Numbered from the stretch's first letter, positions 22,521 through 35,018 are shown. The stretch is 64,000 nt of DNA from Cordilura impudica (GCA_963682025.1 OY821517.1:301014844-301078843), one strand, 5' to 3'. The notes: a model not told the origin generated them from the sequence alone. Made by a program: numbers and translations.

Positions 22521-23827
22521 TTTTATTCGCACTTTTTTCGAAAAGTGTATTTTTTATGTATTCTAAATTAAGAGCAACCTTATTTTATACATCAACCGAA
22601 AGGTCTCAAAGTCGAGCGCTCGTAAATCGCAAAAAACTGTAGCCATTGACTTCTTTCAGGTCATAGTGTGAGAATATTTCCACATTGTTTCCATTTTTTG
22701 AATATTTCCACCCCATTACTTCAAAGAGGATAATAATCAAAATTTTTTACATTTTATGAACACGGCATTTTTTTTTAGAAAAAAAAAAATCGGCATAAGG
22801 CATTCGGTTTAATAACACCCTGGCCTGGTGTAAGGTATAAATATTCTTAACTTAATCGTAGAACGCCTTGAACTTGCATCTATTTTTTGATAGGTTATTG
22901 ACCTTTTCCTTACTTTATTTTAATGGAGTACCAAAAAATAAAATGATTCGACAAACAACAACAACAACAACAATAATAATCTATTATCAATTAATAATAG
23001 AGTACATACTTTTTTGAAACTTTTTAGTTTAAACACAGTAATTTGTGTCGGCATTGATCCGATCATACATATGAGCGTATGATGAATTACACATAGGCAC
23101 ATACACACACATACACAAACATACATTTTCCATGTTAAACACTAAATAACACATAAATATAGACTTTATAAAATCGTTTGTAGCAATAGCTAAAAAAAAT
23201 CAATCTAACATTTATGGCCTATGCAAGAAAGAAAACACCTATTCCTCGATTTAATACGAGTTTTATTTCGTAAAACGGTAAAAGAAGCGCTCGCGTAAAC
23301 ACTAATGACATAAAGTCTACAACTTTGGCATTTGGTTGTCCATTGAGTTTATTAACAATGTTTTCTTTTTTTTAAATAATACTGTGGAACATTTTTGGTC
23401 GTTGTATGCGGGGTTCGGGGGGAGGTTGTTGGTGAATGTTTGCTTCTTTACTATATATTAGCTCGTTGTGTCTGCTTGTCGAAAAAATTTTGGATCGATT
23501 TTTAATCCCTTTCCCGTGACCCAATCGATCTGCAACTTTGCAGGCTGGCTCGTGGCGATGACAAAAATTATCTAGCAAATTTTTTTAGTGATGCCAAAAC
23601 AATGGAAACTTTCTACCAGAGTTCATAAAAAAATGTACAAAGGGTTAGTTTTGATTATATTATTACCACAACGTCGTCAAGTCTAGCTATGACGACAATA
23701 CAACATTTATGCCGATTTTCTCAATGTATCGTCAAACTGCCTGTTACTTAACCAGGACATAAATTTATTGTACCGATAAACTGCCGGTTAACAATTTTAG
23801 TTTTCACAATGTACCGACAAAAACATT
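22521..23827. other. No recognised gene; small microsatellite
   Basis: AT-rich spacer. An (ACA)n/(ATA)n microsatellite lies at about 22955-22985. A minus-strand 68-codon frame (23372-23578) in a slightly less AT-rich patch is unrecognised. Confidence 0.4.
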
Positions 23828-23935
23828 ATTTTCAATTGGCAATGCCTCTCAAAATACGTATGAAAGTTGGGAGAATTATTTTCAGTTGGCAATACCTCTC
23901 AAAATTGATATGAAAGTTGGGAGAATAATTTATCT
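23828..23935. repeat. 54-bp tandem duplication
   Basis: Two copies of a segment TTTTCAATTGGCAATGCCTC ... GAAAGTTGGGAGAAT, with a few substitutions between them. Confidence 0.75.
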
Positions 23936-24570
23936 GTACGATAAATAAATAATTGGCAGATGAGTGCCGGTTAGCTTTGCGACAAAATAGAAGCAAACCA
24001 GACATTGAGAAAATCAAATTTCTTTAATCGGCATTTTCTCGTTGGAATAAAAGATAATCGCCTATTGAGAAAACGGGCATTAGAATAACAATAAGAACAA
24101 TACAGAAACATATATTTTTCAATTTTTTTTACTTCTTCAGTGATTTCTCGGGACCTATTAAACCGATTTTCAGACACCTTCTCATGATGTTAGTTTATCA
24201 TCCTGGCTAAAAACGAGCGCCCAGTTATCATATTGCGGTTGTGATCGTGACAAGAACAACATAGACAAATCATATTTTTTCAAGACTTTTTTTACTTCTT
24301 CATTCAATTCTCGGGACCTAATCAACCGATTTGAACGATTTTAAATGGAAAACTTTTCAGGATGTTAGTGAATCATTTTTTATGCCAACGATTGAAGCCG
24401 TCATCGTGATTTCCACAGACGGACAGACGGACATCGCTTTATCAACTCCTCTTGTTAAAAGAATCACAAATATATACATTTCATGGGGTTAAAAATTTTT
24501 TTTTCTAATTATTACAAATGGAATGACAAACTTATATATACCCTCTGCACACTGGGGTGGAGGGTAAAAA
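23936..24570 (+). repeat. (GTCY)-containing dispersed repeat
   Basis: Contains two related sub-blocks (TTTTTTTACTTCTTCAGTGA and TTTTTTTACTTCTTCATTCA regions), then ACAGACGGACAGACGGACAT at 24415-24435. It ends with TATACCCTCTGCACACTGGG and GTGGAGGGTA (24538-24568), which can fold into a hairpin. Architecture resembles mini-me-like or DINE-like fly repeats; family membership is inference. Confidence 0.6.
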
Positions 24571-24580
24571 AAGGACAAAA

Positions 24581-24940
24581 TTCCGAAATCCAATTTTATG
24601 GATACTATCTCCAGAGCTATAGCAGGACTCCAGGCAAAATGCGCCGCATGTATCATATATCATTTTGTTCGTCTCTTCATAAAGAATCTATTGATATATG
24701 ACTTATTGCTCAACTCATCGTGGTAGGTACCGAATTTGAATTTAAGTAAATGAAAAGGGCCAAAATTCCGAAATCCAATTTTATGGATACTATCCCTAGA
24801 GCTATAGCAGGACTTCAGGCAAAATGCGCCGCATATCTCATATATCATTTTGTTCGCCTCTTCATAAAGAATCTACTGGTATATGATTTGTTGCTCAACT
24901 CATCGTGGTAGGTAGCGAATTTGAGAAATTCCAAGTCAGG
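24581..24940. repeat. 185-bp tandem duplication
   Basis: The segment beginning TTCCGAAATCCAATTTTATG occurs at 24581 and again at 24766, and similarity runs through CTCATCGTGGTAGGTA in both. The copies differ at scattered bases. No coding function seen. Confidence 0.85.
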
Positions 24941-25309
24941 GTGAAAGTACCAGGCCAGTATAGTAGAACATCAAAATCGCTTGACGTTTTCAGGTTTCAC
25001 ACTTCCATTTTACGCGTTAAATTAAATATTTGTACCTGAAAAACTAAGCAAACGAACATGATGATAAGGAAAAACTATAAAAGGTCGTAAAGAAAAGTTT
25101 GACCTTAGAATGCCAGCCTTTTTGGAAGTTTTACAATAATGACCTAGTAATTTCACACTATGGTGGAATTTCTCGACCCCCAGAATGGTTGCGCTGTGCA
25201 ATCAAATAAAAATGACACTTGTTAATGAAGTAAAAAGTCTTTATTTATTCTTACAAATTAATTTCATCGCCTCTAAATAAATTCCTCAAAATGTTATCAA
25301 AGTTAATTT
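24941..25309. other. No recognised gene; probable mariner 3' flank
   Basis: Nothing clearly coding. Part may be the 3' end of the mariner relic that follows (its minus-strand C-terminus lies near 25250-25310). Confidence 0.35.
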
Positions 25310-26230
25310 CGGGATTGGTTTTTAATGGAAGCATCGAATCGAATCAACCTACTCAATCAATTCCCAAGAATTGTTTTTTGAGTTTATTGAATAGCCAGAA
25401 GTGACACGGTTCCATACGAGGCAACTACGCTGGTTATGGAACAATATGATTTGAATTTTGTTCGAAATGATCTCGAAGGACCACTGCATTATGAGAGGGC
25501 GTATTATCTCGGGCTGGTCTATATTAATTCCTTTACGCAAATTATAAATAACAATCAGAAAATATTCCCTGTTAATAGCTTGGACCGGTAGAAGGAATTC
25601 ATAATGCTCCAGACCATGATAATCGAAGCAAACACGACCTGGATTTTGGAACGATTTTGGCCTGAGGCCTATTCACCGCATTCAACACCGAGTAAAATCC
25701 ATGGAAATTCCATATTTTGGTTTATTATTTACAGAAGATGAACAAACATCAGTCCTAGTTTTACTTTTATTCTTAACTAGGGTCCATAATTCGTTAACTT
25801 TAACAGAGTTCAGTTATTCTAACCATATTATTTTGGAAAATAAAAAAATAATTTCGATCGAAAAATTTCGATAACAAATGCGGTGATTTGGCCCCTGATT
25901 TTCTCCGCCTAGCTTGGTCTCTTCAATGAAATTTAGCAAGAATTGATTCTGTTGGTATCGTTGTCAAAGATCCAAGTCTCTTCACCCGTAAAGATCGGTT
26001 TCATTCTGTTCTGGTAGTCAAAAAGCATTGTTTCGGCGATAGTAATGCAAAGCTCTCTTTATAAAGAATTGGGTGTTTTTGATTTCTTTGACATGTTGTT
26101 TATCAGTCGATATTTTTTTCTATTAAAAAATGGTACCATCAATCCAAAAAAGAAAATGTTCTTGCTCAAATCGACGTTTAAATTGAAAAGTGACCTTTTC
26201 GCTTGTTCGCAATACTAAATATATTTATGG
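25310..26230 (-). pseudogene. DD34D mariner transposase relic
   Basis: Minus-strand translation in shifting frames gives KPIFTGEETWIFDNDTN (TGDE-like first catalytic block, near 25960-26010), then after an inserted MITE the FDYHGLEHYEFLLPVQ block (VWWDYKG-like), then RDNTPSHNAVVLRDHFEQNS and MEPCHFWLFNKLKKQF. The last block corresponds to PDLAPCDFWLFPKLK of mariners, so the third catalytic Asp is His here. In-frame stops, frameshifts and the MITE show long inactivity. The subfamily is not determined. Confidence 0.75.
25666..25897. mobile_element. MITE family F, copy in the mariner relic
   Basis: Terminal inverted repeats built on GCCAAATCACCGCATTCG are visible at the right end (CGGTGATTTGGCCCCTG) and partly at the left (TTCACCGCATTC). 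The interior is closely similar to the copy at 39538-39773. Non-coding, about 232 bp, with CAGGGG-type ends suggesting a hAT-mobilised MITE (inference). Confidence 0.75.
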
Positions 26231-26736
26231 CAAAGTAATAACTTTACTTCAATAGTTGAATCGGATACTTTTTCATTTTAAAACAAAATTATTGTGTTTT
26301 GATTTTTTTTTTTTTTTTGTAAATAAAGTCAGTGGTGTAAGTTTGGCAGCATGCTACACTCCTACATTGTAAAATGGAAAGGTAGCGAGAGTAAATGTTA
26401 CCTTACTTTGATTTCTGACTTCTTGATTACCTTAAATTGTTGCACGTGTTTACTGTTTTCCAAATGCACTCAACTATGGGCCAAGCCATTTGGAAATGTG
26501 AAAATAAAGTTCTTAAGAAAATTCAGCAAACTTAAACATTATCAAACATCATTTACTGACTAATCTTTAAGAAAATTATAGAGACTAGAAAAAAAGGATC
26601 ACTTTCAAACTAATTCGACTTTTATTTAATATCATTTAAAATTGTTACCAATCGGAAGTAGAACTAAAATTTTTTTAATCGTTTTGTTTATTAATTTCAG
26701 AATCAGTTTGATTCACGGAGATTTATTTCTGAATGA
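26231..26736. other. No recognised gene
   Basis: AT-rich. Nothing recognisable. Confidence 0.35.
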
Positions 26737-27192
26737 CTAGTTCCCAACATTTTGAATAATGTCATGTATCCTCTGCGGAACAAGTTGCGGTATCACTAGT
26801 TCCAAGAATGAAATTAAAAAAATTAAAAAGGAAAAAAATTTTTGAAAAAAACTCAAGTCTAACAAATTTGGAAAACAAATTTTGAGACAGTTGAAATTAC
26901 TTGGAATTAAAGCTGAACCCCGTTGACCTATTGTCCACATTGCAAATCGTTGCAAACGGACATTTCCGATCTCTGAATTGTTACAAGTGCTAAGGATACT
27001 GACAAGGACTGTCTGACAAGTACTTTGGTTTATCCCATTCAGGAAATCGGCTTTAACAACTGTTTGGAAAATTAGACAAAAATCTTTGGCATAGGTATGT
27101 TGTTTCGGATGGGAATTACTTTGAAGGCGAAGAAATTGATTTGGAAGCATAAATGAAGATATTTCAAATTTCCTCATATATTTATTCGACAT
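26737..27192 (-). CDS. Unrecognised 151-codon open frame
   Basis: An uninterrupted minus-strand frame in otherwise stop-rich DNA. It contains a hydrophobic stretch near residues 108-130 (DLSFFQKFFSFLIFLISFL) and a tail IPQLVPQRIHDIIQNVGN. I recognise no family, no splice or promoter signals stand out, and it could be chance or a remnant of a decayed element. Confidence 0.2.
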   Translation of the reverse strand: MSNKYMRKFEISSFMLPNQFLRLQSNSHPKQHTYAKDFCLIFQTVVKADFLNGINQSTCQTVLVSILSTCNNSEIGNVRLQRFAMWTIGQRGSALIPSNFNCLKICFPNLLDLSFFQKFFSFLIFLISFLELVIPQLVPQRIHDIIQNVGN

Positions 27193-27639
27193 TTTTAAAC
27201 TTCTCTCGCTCCAGTGTGTTCCTTAACCACATAAAATTTCTAAATCCGCTGCAGTTTCTTTATTGAATGTTGCATTACATCATTTCCAGAAAAGTATTTC
27301 TTTCTCAGAAATAATTTCATGCTAAACAAAACGCCGTATTAGTAAAAGTGAATGTATTTTTAAAAAAAGTTTTAAAAATCATTGATAGGTTTCCTTCTTT
27401 AAGCATTTCAAATCACACACGATTTACACAGTTTTATGTTTTCATAATATTATCAACAACAAACGATGAAATAAAGGAAAATAAATAGGAAAAAAGAAAT
27501 ACACAATGCATAAAAAATACACAATGACTAAAAAGTATGCAGATTGTAATAAATCTTAAATAATCTAACCCATAAAAACAAAGTTTTTACTAAAACTCTT
27601 TCTTTCCTTATGCATATGAGTTTTGAATCTCTCCGTTAC
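27193..27639. other. No recognised gene
   Basis: AT-rich spacer with ATACACAATGCATAAAAAAT-like short duplications near 27500. Confidence 0.35.
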
Positions 27640-28340
27640 TGTGCGTGACTTTGCGTGACTATTTTAAAATTAATCTTTGGTCACAACAAGTCTATGGACC
27701 AAGTTTCAGATTGATTGGATGAAGGGAAATGGAGTTTAAATCATTCCGTGACTATGTGTGACTGTGCGTGACAGTGTGTGACTATCTTAAAATTAATCTT
27801 TGGCCACAACAAGTCTAGGGACCAAGTTTCAGATGGATCGAATGAGGGGAAGTGACTATGCGTGACTGTGCGTTGCCCTGTCAAAGTTAATCTTTTTTCA
27901 TAGCAAGTCTATCGACCAAATTTCAGACCGATCGGATAAGGGGAAATGGGTTTTAAATCACTCTGTGGCTGTGCGTAACTTTGCGTGACTGTGCATGACT
28001 ATGTCGAAGTTAATACTTCTTTACAGAAAGTAAATCGACTAAGTTTCAGATTGATTGGATGAGGGGAAATCCGTTTTAAATCTCTGCATGACTGTGCGTG
28101 ACCATGCGTGACTGTGCGTGACTAAGTCAAAGTTAATCGTTTTTTCACAGCAGGTGTATGGACCAAGTTTCAGATCAATCGGATGAGGGGAAATGACATT
28201 TAGATCACTCCGTGACTGTGCGTGACTATGCATGACTGTGCGTGACTACCTCAAAATTAATCTGTAGTCATAACAAGATTATGGGCCAAGTTTCAGATCA
28301 ATTGGATAAGGGGGAATGGGGTTGCCCCACGACAGACTGA
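27640..28340. repeat. About six tandem ~122-bp repeats
   Basis: Each unit has a run of GTGCGTGACT-type words, then TTAATCTTTGGTCACAACAA and GACCAAGTTTCAGATTGATT GGATGAGGGGAAAT in sequence. The AGTTTCAGA word recurs near 27700, 27820, 27917, 28039, 28162 and 28285, giving spacings of about 120-123 and one shortened unit (97). The array ends in GACAGACTGACAGACAGAGA. Related sequence lies inside the MITE at 36622-37291. Confidence 0.85.
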
Positions 28341-28611
28341 CAGACAGAGAGTATGAGTTATTTGGTACTAAGGTCCTTAAAAGGTCCTCAAGTTCTTGAA
28401 AGACCTAGTTTTCATTTCCTTTAAGAACCGGATAATTTTGCAAGTTGGATTTCAATGTCTGCAAGTAAATATTGTATAATATCTTTATTTTATTTTTTAT
28501 TTATTTATTAGGTCAATGGAATAAATCCTTACAGACCTGTATAAATGATATAATTACATATGAACATACATCTATTGAAACAATTAAATGATTTAAAAAA
28601 AAAACAAATAG

Positions 28612-31410
28612 TTAGGAATTTAAGAAAATAATGATATTATGCTTAATTACATCAGTATTCAACGAAAAATCAATTAATTGATAAAGATTATTATAAACAC
28701 AACAAATTCTTCTAAAAGGATCAGCTAGAGCATAGTTGGTTTGAAAAGATTTAACAAAGAGTGGTTGGAATTGACGTGATACTCGTTGAGGAACATTAAA
28801 AGTTATATTGTTGACAAGAAAGTCAGAACAGATTCCACCCTTAATTAGGTTGATCATAAATGTTACTTTTAGCACAGTCCTACGGCTTTCCAAAGTAGGT
28901 AATTTTATTAATTTAAGTCGATCAACGTATGAAGGTAGATTAATTGCAGAATTCCAAGGTAAGCCACGTAAGCAAAAGAGTATAAATTGTTTCTGTACAG
29001 ACTCGATTCGTTGAATATGAATGTTATAGAAGGGATCCCATATTATTGACCCATATTCTAAAATAGGTCTTACAAGAGATGTACAAAGTTGTTTAGTTAT
29101 GTAAGGATCAATAAATTCTTTTGCCCATCTTTTAATAAAGGCGAGTGTACCTCTAGCTTTATTAACTGTCATGGTGACGTGAGATACAAAGTTTAATTTA
29201 GGATCAAGTAGAATCCCTAAATCCAGAAAAGTATCAACAAGTTCAAGCTGATATCCGCCCAAAAAGTAGTTAGCAGGAAAAACATTATGTCTAGAAAAAC
29301 GCATACATTTACATTTTTTCAAATTTAGTTCCATTAGGTTACGGTTACACCACGAAAAGAAATTGTTGAGATCTGATTGAAGATGAATATGATCATTATG
29401 TTGACAGTAACTTAAAAAAATTTTAACATCATCAGCGTACATTAAAACGTTGCAAAAATTTATCACTTTTGGAAGATCATTGATGAAAAGGGAGAAAAAA
29501 ATTGGTCCAAGATGGCTGCCTTGAGGAACACCAGAAGTCACAGTAATATCTTTAGATGACATATTATTATACATTACACGTTGTGTTCTCTCAGAAAGAT
29601 ATGATTTTATCCATTTATGGCTTAATGGTGTTAAACCTAATAAATCCAATTTGATCAGTAGAAGGTTATGGTTTACTTTATCGAAAGCCTTACTAAAATC
29701 GGTGTATACTGCATCTGTTTGTTTTTTCTTGACAAAACCATCGTTAATTATTGTCGTAAAATGAAGCACATTTGTAACGGTAGAGCATCCTTTACGAAAT
29801 CCATGTTGAAATGGTGACAAAATTGACGATGAGTGATAGCACAAAAAATCTGTAATAAATTTCTCGAAAAGCTTAGGGATTGCACTAAGTTTAGCAATAC
29901 CACGGTAATTAGAAACATCCGATCTATTTCCAGATTTAAATAATGGAATGATGTAAGAAGCTCTCCAAAATTTTGGTAAATAACCGTTTTTTATTGACGC
30001 ATTAAACAACAGAGTCAGTGGTGTTGCCAAGGAATAATTGAGTATAGAACTAGGTACTCCATCAGGTCCATGAGTAAATGAAACTTTAAGTTTCTTCAGG
30101 CTATTAACAAGTTCTGCCTTATCAATTAGGGGAAAATATATAGCTTGATTTGTGTTTATTGGATATGAATAGCTGTTGGAACAATATTGAGCAACAGAAT
30201 ATGTACTAGCAAAAAGGTCTGCAAACATGTTACTTATTATAGTATCATCACTAGACTCGATATCGTTTAATTTCATTACAGATGGATAACCAGTAGTTTT
30301 TCTTTTAGAATTAACAAAGTTGTAAAATGCTTTAGGATCACGATTGAAATCTTCCTTCATTTTGTTAAGACAGTTTTTGTATAAATAATTGCTAAGAATT
30401 TTATATTCGGCACGATGAATGGAGTATTTTTCAAAAAATACAAGATAACCAAAAATTTTATACTGTTCTTCAAATTTTTTAATCTTGATAGTTGTTTTGA
30501 GTTCCAAGGCGGACCAGTTCGTTTGTAGACAGAACGCTTTGGGATGCATTCATCCATAAAAGAATACATAGTTCTATAAAAGACCTCCACCATTAAATCA
30601 ATAGAAGTATGGCACAACAAATCATTCCAGTTAGTGTTAGAAATTAGATCAATCAATTTGCTATAGTTGGTTTGTTTAAAACAAAAAACTTTATCTTTAT
30701 TAATACGAATATTGGATCCACCAAAAGTAGGCAAAACACAGCTAATTTCAATAGTTGGATGAAGGCGATCTTCCGGCAAGGTGATAGGATCAGAGCGAGT
30801 TATTATACAGTCTTCTGGATTATTTGTAAACACCAGATCTAGCAGTTTACCATATTCATTAAATACGCCATTCATCTGGTAAAGACTAAGATCAACTATC
30901 TCATTCAATATTAAATCATCACAGTTATTAGATTTAATTGGAATAAAATCCGGAGCACCAGGCGAATTTTTCCATATTATAGATGGAAAATTAAAATCTC
31001 CAACAACAAAAATTAAATCCTCAGGTTTAGCACGTTGAGCAACTGATTTGATGGCCTGAACGTGTTCAAGGTATATTTCTTCGGGAGAATTAGGAGGTAT
31101 ATACGAACAGGTTATGAAAATGATTTTATAATTAAGCTTTATCATTACACTGACAAACTCAATATTTGGAGAAGATTCAGATTGAAGAGATTCGGAAGCA
31201 AACAGGCATGAAACAGCAATTAAAACACCACCACCATTACGATCGTTTCTGTTATATCTATATATTTGATAATTGTTACATAGTAACTCAGAATTAAAAA
31301 CATTATCTTTCAGCCACGTCTCAGTAAAGATGATGACATGAAAATTAAAATCATAACTGTTAACTAGTAGATTAAACCACGAACATTCTGATACATAATG
31401 ATTAGTCGTT
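28612..31410 (-). pseudogene. LINE ORF2: APE endonuclease and reverse transcriptase
   Basis: The start lies near MYQNVRGL (about 31410), followed by a small deletion. Endonuclease motifs: IIFTETWLKDN (catalytic Glu), DRNGGGVLIAV, FVVGDFNFPSIIW (Asp/Asn), LLDLVFTN and EDRLHPTIEIS (Asp/His). A frameshift near 30470 joins it to the reverse transcriptase, which runs unbroken to the stop at 28612: GPDGVPSSILNY, NYRGIAKLSAIPKLFEK, HGFRKGCST, VYTDFSKAFDKVNH, SGVPQGSHLGPIFFSLFIND and the catalytic MYADDVKIF, then thumb motifs LDLGILLDPKL and PILEYGSIIWDP. There is no RNase H domain. All RT catalytic Asp residues are present. Confidence 0.92.
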
Positions 31411-31428
31411 CAACGGGTAAAGAATCTA

Positions 31429-32265
31429 GTTTTTTGAATTAATGTTGAAATTCGTATTTTCATTTATTCGATGTCGTGGCGGAAGCTCAGCAATGTTGTT
31501 TCTCCGTGGATTTTCTTTAAATTCATATTCACGAACTAAAGTATTCACAGGCCAGAAACCAGGGTTAAAGATTTGCTCATAAAGATCGAACGGAACGGTT
31601 ATTTTAAAAGATGTAATCCTTCTTGGTACGGAATAGGAAAATTTATAGAAAACTTAATGTCATCAGTGGAGGTATCCGAAGAAAGACGCGAAATAAAAAT
31701 AGATTTTTTGGCGGTATTACTTTTAGTTGTTTCGGTATCGCCTCTTCATTAGTTAAAGATGGTGGAATAGCAGTTGTAGGCGTCAAGGACGTATTATTTA
31801 AAGATTGTAGCATTGCAGTTTTAGACATCCAGGGAGCAGTATTTGTAAAAGTTTGTATATTATCAGTTGTAAGTATCGATGATGCTTTATTAAAAGATGG
31901 TAGGACAGCATTTTGAGGCATCAAAGGAGAAGTAATTGTCGTAAGCACATTTGCAGAATTCAGAGTTGTATGGATTGAAGAAGCAGTAGTATTATGAGGG
32001 TTTTCTCTATTCATGAATCTGGGTGACTTACGGCGATTTGGAGATGGTAATTTAGGTGATTGGAGTCCATCCAATGACTTGAAATCATCGAAAAGCTTTC
32101 CATAAGAGTTTATTTGCCCGGATAAATTAGCAAAATGGTTTTGAATTTGCAAAAAATTGTTTTTAGTGCTTTGGAAGAAGCGGTAAAAATCAGCGCCAAT
32201 TTTTTGACAGTCATTACAGCGCCAATGCAAGTTTTTATGCTTCGATACAGATTCGGCTACTAAAC
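31429..32265 (-). pseudogene. LINE ORF1 with PHD-type finger, truncated
   Basis: The minus-strand frame enters at about 32265 with AESVSKHKNLHWRCNDCQ, the end of a PHD-like zinc finger, preceded by a stop where the N-terminus should continue. A coiled region (NNFLQIQNHFANLSGQINS) and a Ser/Thr/Pro-rich linker follow. After a frameshift near 31640 comes the conserved C-terminal block PFDLYEQIFNPGFWPVNTLV and REYEFK, ending about 31430, a few bases before ORF2. ORF1 proteins of this kind bind LINE RNA. Confidence 0.75.
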
Positions 32266-32464
32266 CAGATTAGTGACATACACCAAGACAAAGCCAGCAA
32301 CTCAACATTCTCTCGTCATGACCTTCCAAACCACTTTTTGTTTATTAGGAATTATTATTGTTGTTGTTTGGTTTTTATATATTATATATATATGTATTAT
32401 ATATATTATGGACCTTTTCGGAAAACCTTCCATTATGTATTTTATAGTGATCAACAAGTCTCGG

Positions 32465-33600
32465 GGGTCCGATGCTATATAAACACTGTTATTGAAACAG
32501 TGCTCTTCGAAGTTATTTGGTCAGTTGAGCAACCTTTTCAGCTCTTCGCACTGTGCGGTAGTCTTTTCCTCTTGCTGGCAGGTTGCCAATCTTCAACCAA
32601 TCCCTAAAAAGGTGTGGCTGATAGCTCTGTCAAGTATGGAGAGACCAACTTACTTCTCACTGATCGACAATATGGCTTCCGTAGAAAACGTTCTTTCTGA
32701 ACGTTGGAGTCACCCATTCACAATTTTGGTAAATGTAAACTGGTTGCTCTAGATATTTCAAAGGAGTTGGATCGCGGTGTGCTAATACCAAAGCTTATTG
32801 CATTTGGTGTCGTTATTGATTTCTCTTGATTTGTATCGAGTTTTCTCACAGACCTCGCAATACCCGCTGTTATTGATGGGGTCTCATCCAATGGGTTTCA
32901 GCTTTATTTAAGGGTAATCCAAGGCTCTCTTTTTTCTCCCTCTTTTCGTTACCGTTCTTAATGACCGACTTAGTCATACCTTCAGTTCTATTTACTCCTT
33001 TGCAGATGATAGCAACATTTATCGTTCATTTTGCTTCTATTGAAGGCCAAGCCTCTTTGAGCTTGGGAGCAAAAGGTTGACGATGCCAAAATTACTTCAC
33101 TTCTTCGGATCTGCTCAAAATATATACTGGCTACATTCGAATGAAAATTGAATACAACTCCCACATATGGACAGGAGGTTCAAAATCTATTTTGGAGCTA
33201 CTGGAGAGTGTAGGGTATCAAACTTTATTGAGTCGTTGCAACATTGTCTGAAGGTGAGTTTTGTACCACTGTTCTATAGATACTACCATGAGAAATGTTC
33301 TGTTGAGATTTGTGGCCGAGTTTAAGTTCGTGCTACCTACTTCTCTAGTATATCACATCCGTTTGAAGTCTATTGTCCAGTTGATCGCACAACCTATTGC
33401 AGAGAAAATTCGTCTATCTGTCGAAATAGCCCTATGTGGAATAAAATATCCACACAACAATTTAATAAAATCTAACTCGAATATCAACAAACACCAACCC
33501 CTCTTTCGTCCTTCCCATAACCTATTTTCATGAGATCAACACAATGCCCAGCATTTGTAGGGGGCATCCCTTGAATGTTGGTTTTTATAACTAAAAAAAC
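32465..33600 (+). pseudogene. Heavily decayed LINE reverse transcriptase
   Basis: Plus-strand fragments in several frames match the better copy at 56470-58215: SSCWQVANLQPIPKK, LSERWSHPF, KLVALDISKELDR, LIPKLIAFGV, AVIDGVSSNGFQL and, near the 3' end, AEKIRLSVEIALCGIKYP. Stops and frameshifts are frequent. It is the same family, much older. Confidence 0.75.
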
Positions 33601-33611
33601 AGGTAGTCCTT

Positions 33612-34240
33612 CTTCGTTTAATATCTACAACATTTTGGAAGGCTTTTTTTTGTGCTGCTCAACTCCCTATTCGCAAGGGCCCAATATCTCTCAACTAGCA
33701 CCGGCAGTTTGGAGTATTTGCCACCTTCGGTACAAAAGCACTTTATTGTTCTTGTACCATTCAAGAGCTTTCTTAGTAGTGATAGAATGCCAAAAAGGAG
33801 CCCGTTGTAGTAAATGACTTGCTTCTGTTGCTGCAACTGCATATTGGTTACCATACTAGGAAGTTTTTTTTTTTTTTGAAATTTCGTATGCTGAGGGATC
33901 CTTATCTTCAACATTTCCTGGGGTATTAGTAACATAACAATTTTGACCTGCGAAAAATCTGACAGGACATACGTTACGTCGTCCATCTGCAGCAAGAGCA
34001 TTTTTTAATGAAATATGATTTAAATTTCTGTGCTTTCTACTTTCTTGGCCTTCCAAACATCATGTGGACTTTTCTTTTTTTTTCGAACCATGGTCAAATT
34101 CTTCTGATACTTTCTAATAGCATTGGGACCAGTTTGACGTTGACCTTGGATTCTTTGGCCATCTTTTTATAGGACCAAGTTGGATTTTGTTGAAAATATT
34201 TAATAATTTTGGCGCTTACTTTTATTTCATCTCTAATGTT
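33612..34240 (-). pseudogene. Tc1/mariner (IS630-like) transposase relic
   Basis: Minus-strand blocks in shifting frames: an N-terminal part with QRQTGPNAIRKYQKNLTMVR, MDDVTYVLSDF (normally DDETYV, first catalytic Asp), GQNCYVTNTPGNVEDK, then a C-terminal part with ANTPNC and ERYWALANRELSSTKKS (normally PPNCP..RPIEKYWAIVKREL). The second Asp region is eroded. This pattern belongs to the IS630-like members of the Tc1/mariner superfamily; subgroup not assigned. Confidence 0.62.
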
Positions 34241-34269
34241 AATCAAACTAACAATATCTGAGCAGGGTT

Positions 34270-34876
34270 GTCATTATACATAATAACTGGCTGACGAATC
34301 GAAATTTGAGGTGTTAGGCCCTAAGAAGTGAGTTTTTGTGAGGCACTCAGCTGAAGAACGTGCGTCGCGTGCACACCTATTGCCAACAGTCACGTACGGG
34401 GGAGGTTCAGTAATAGTTTAGACTGACTTTGCTGGCAAAAACTTTGCTGAGTTATGCCGAATTGAAGGAATACTCGATATAACCCAGTACAAAACTATCC
34501 TAAAAGATCGTGCCATTGTCACTGCATTAAGAATTGTGGGTCGGAAATTCATATTTCAGTAAGATAATGACCCAAAACACACACCAAATTTGTAAGCAGT
34601 ATTTAGAGGACAAGGAAGTATAAATGTACTGTGGAATGCATTGGAACAAACTGCAGGAAGCATGGAGCCAGATCGCTCTAGAAACTTTGAGAAAAATTGA
34701 TTCAAAGGATGCCAAATGGAGGTGGTATCATTGATGAATTTAAAATTTAACAGTATTTTAAATAGTACAAGTAATTAATTAAGAACATATGTTTTAAATT
34801 TGAAGATTGAAACATTAAAGAGATATGTACATTTGAAATTTAAGTAGGAGGGGTGGCAAATACTTTTGGACTGTAG
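34270..34876 (+). pseudogene. Tc1-like transposase relic
   Basis: Plus-strand fragments GGSVIV, ELCRIEGILDITQYKTILKD and FIFQ*DNDPKHTPNL (FQQDNDPKHT, second catalytic Asp, with a stop in place of Gln) are typical of Tc1/Tc3-like transposases. The right end TACTTTTGGACTGTAG at 34861-34876 resembles a Tc1-type terminal repeat and is followed by a TA close by. The left terminus was not found. Confidence 0.7.
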
Positions 34877-35018
34877 AGTAGCTCATATAAAATTTTTAAT
34901 TTTAGAGTTTGGATTGACAAAAGCTTACTTAAAAATATTAATTTATAATAAGTAAAAAAATATAATTTTCATTGAATTCGATTACTTTGAAATAAGTGAT
35001 AAATCATCGAGGTTTCGA

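Larger units (their letters stand above)
28480..32265 (-). mobile_element. Two-ORF non-LTR retrotransposon (Jockey/CR1 supergroup)
   Basis: A long minus-strand LINE with ORF1 (PHD-type finger), ORF2 (endonuclease plus reverse transcriptase) and a 3' region ending in TAAATAAATAAA-type repeats near 28490-28505. The 5' end is cut inside ORF1, near 32265. The coding parts hold few breaks compared with other LINE relics in the window, so this is one of the younger ones. No clear target duplication was found. Confidence 0.88.
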
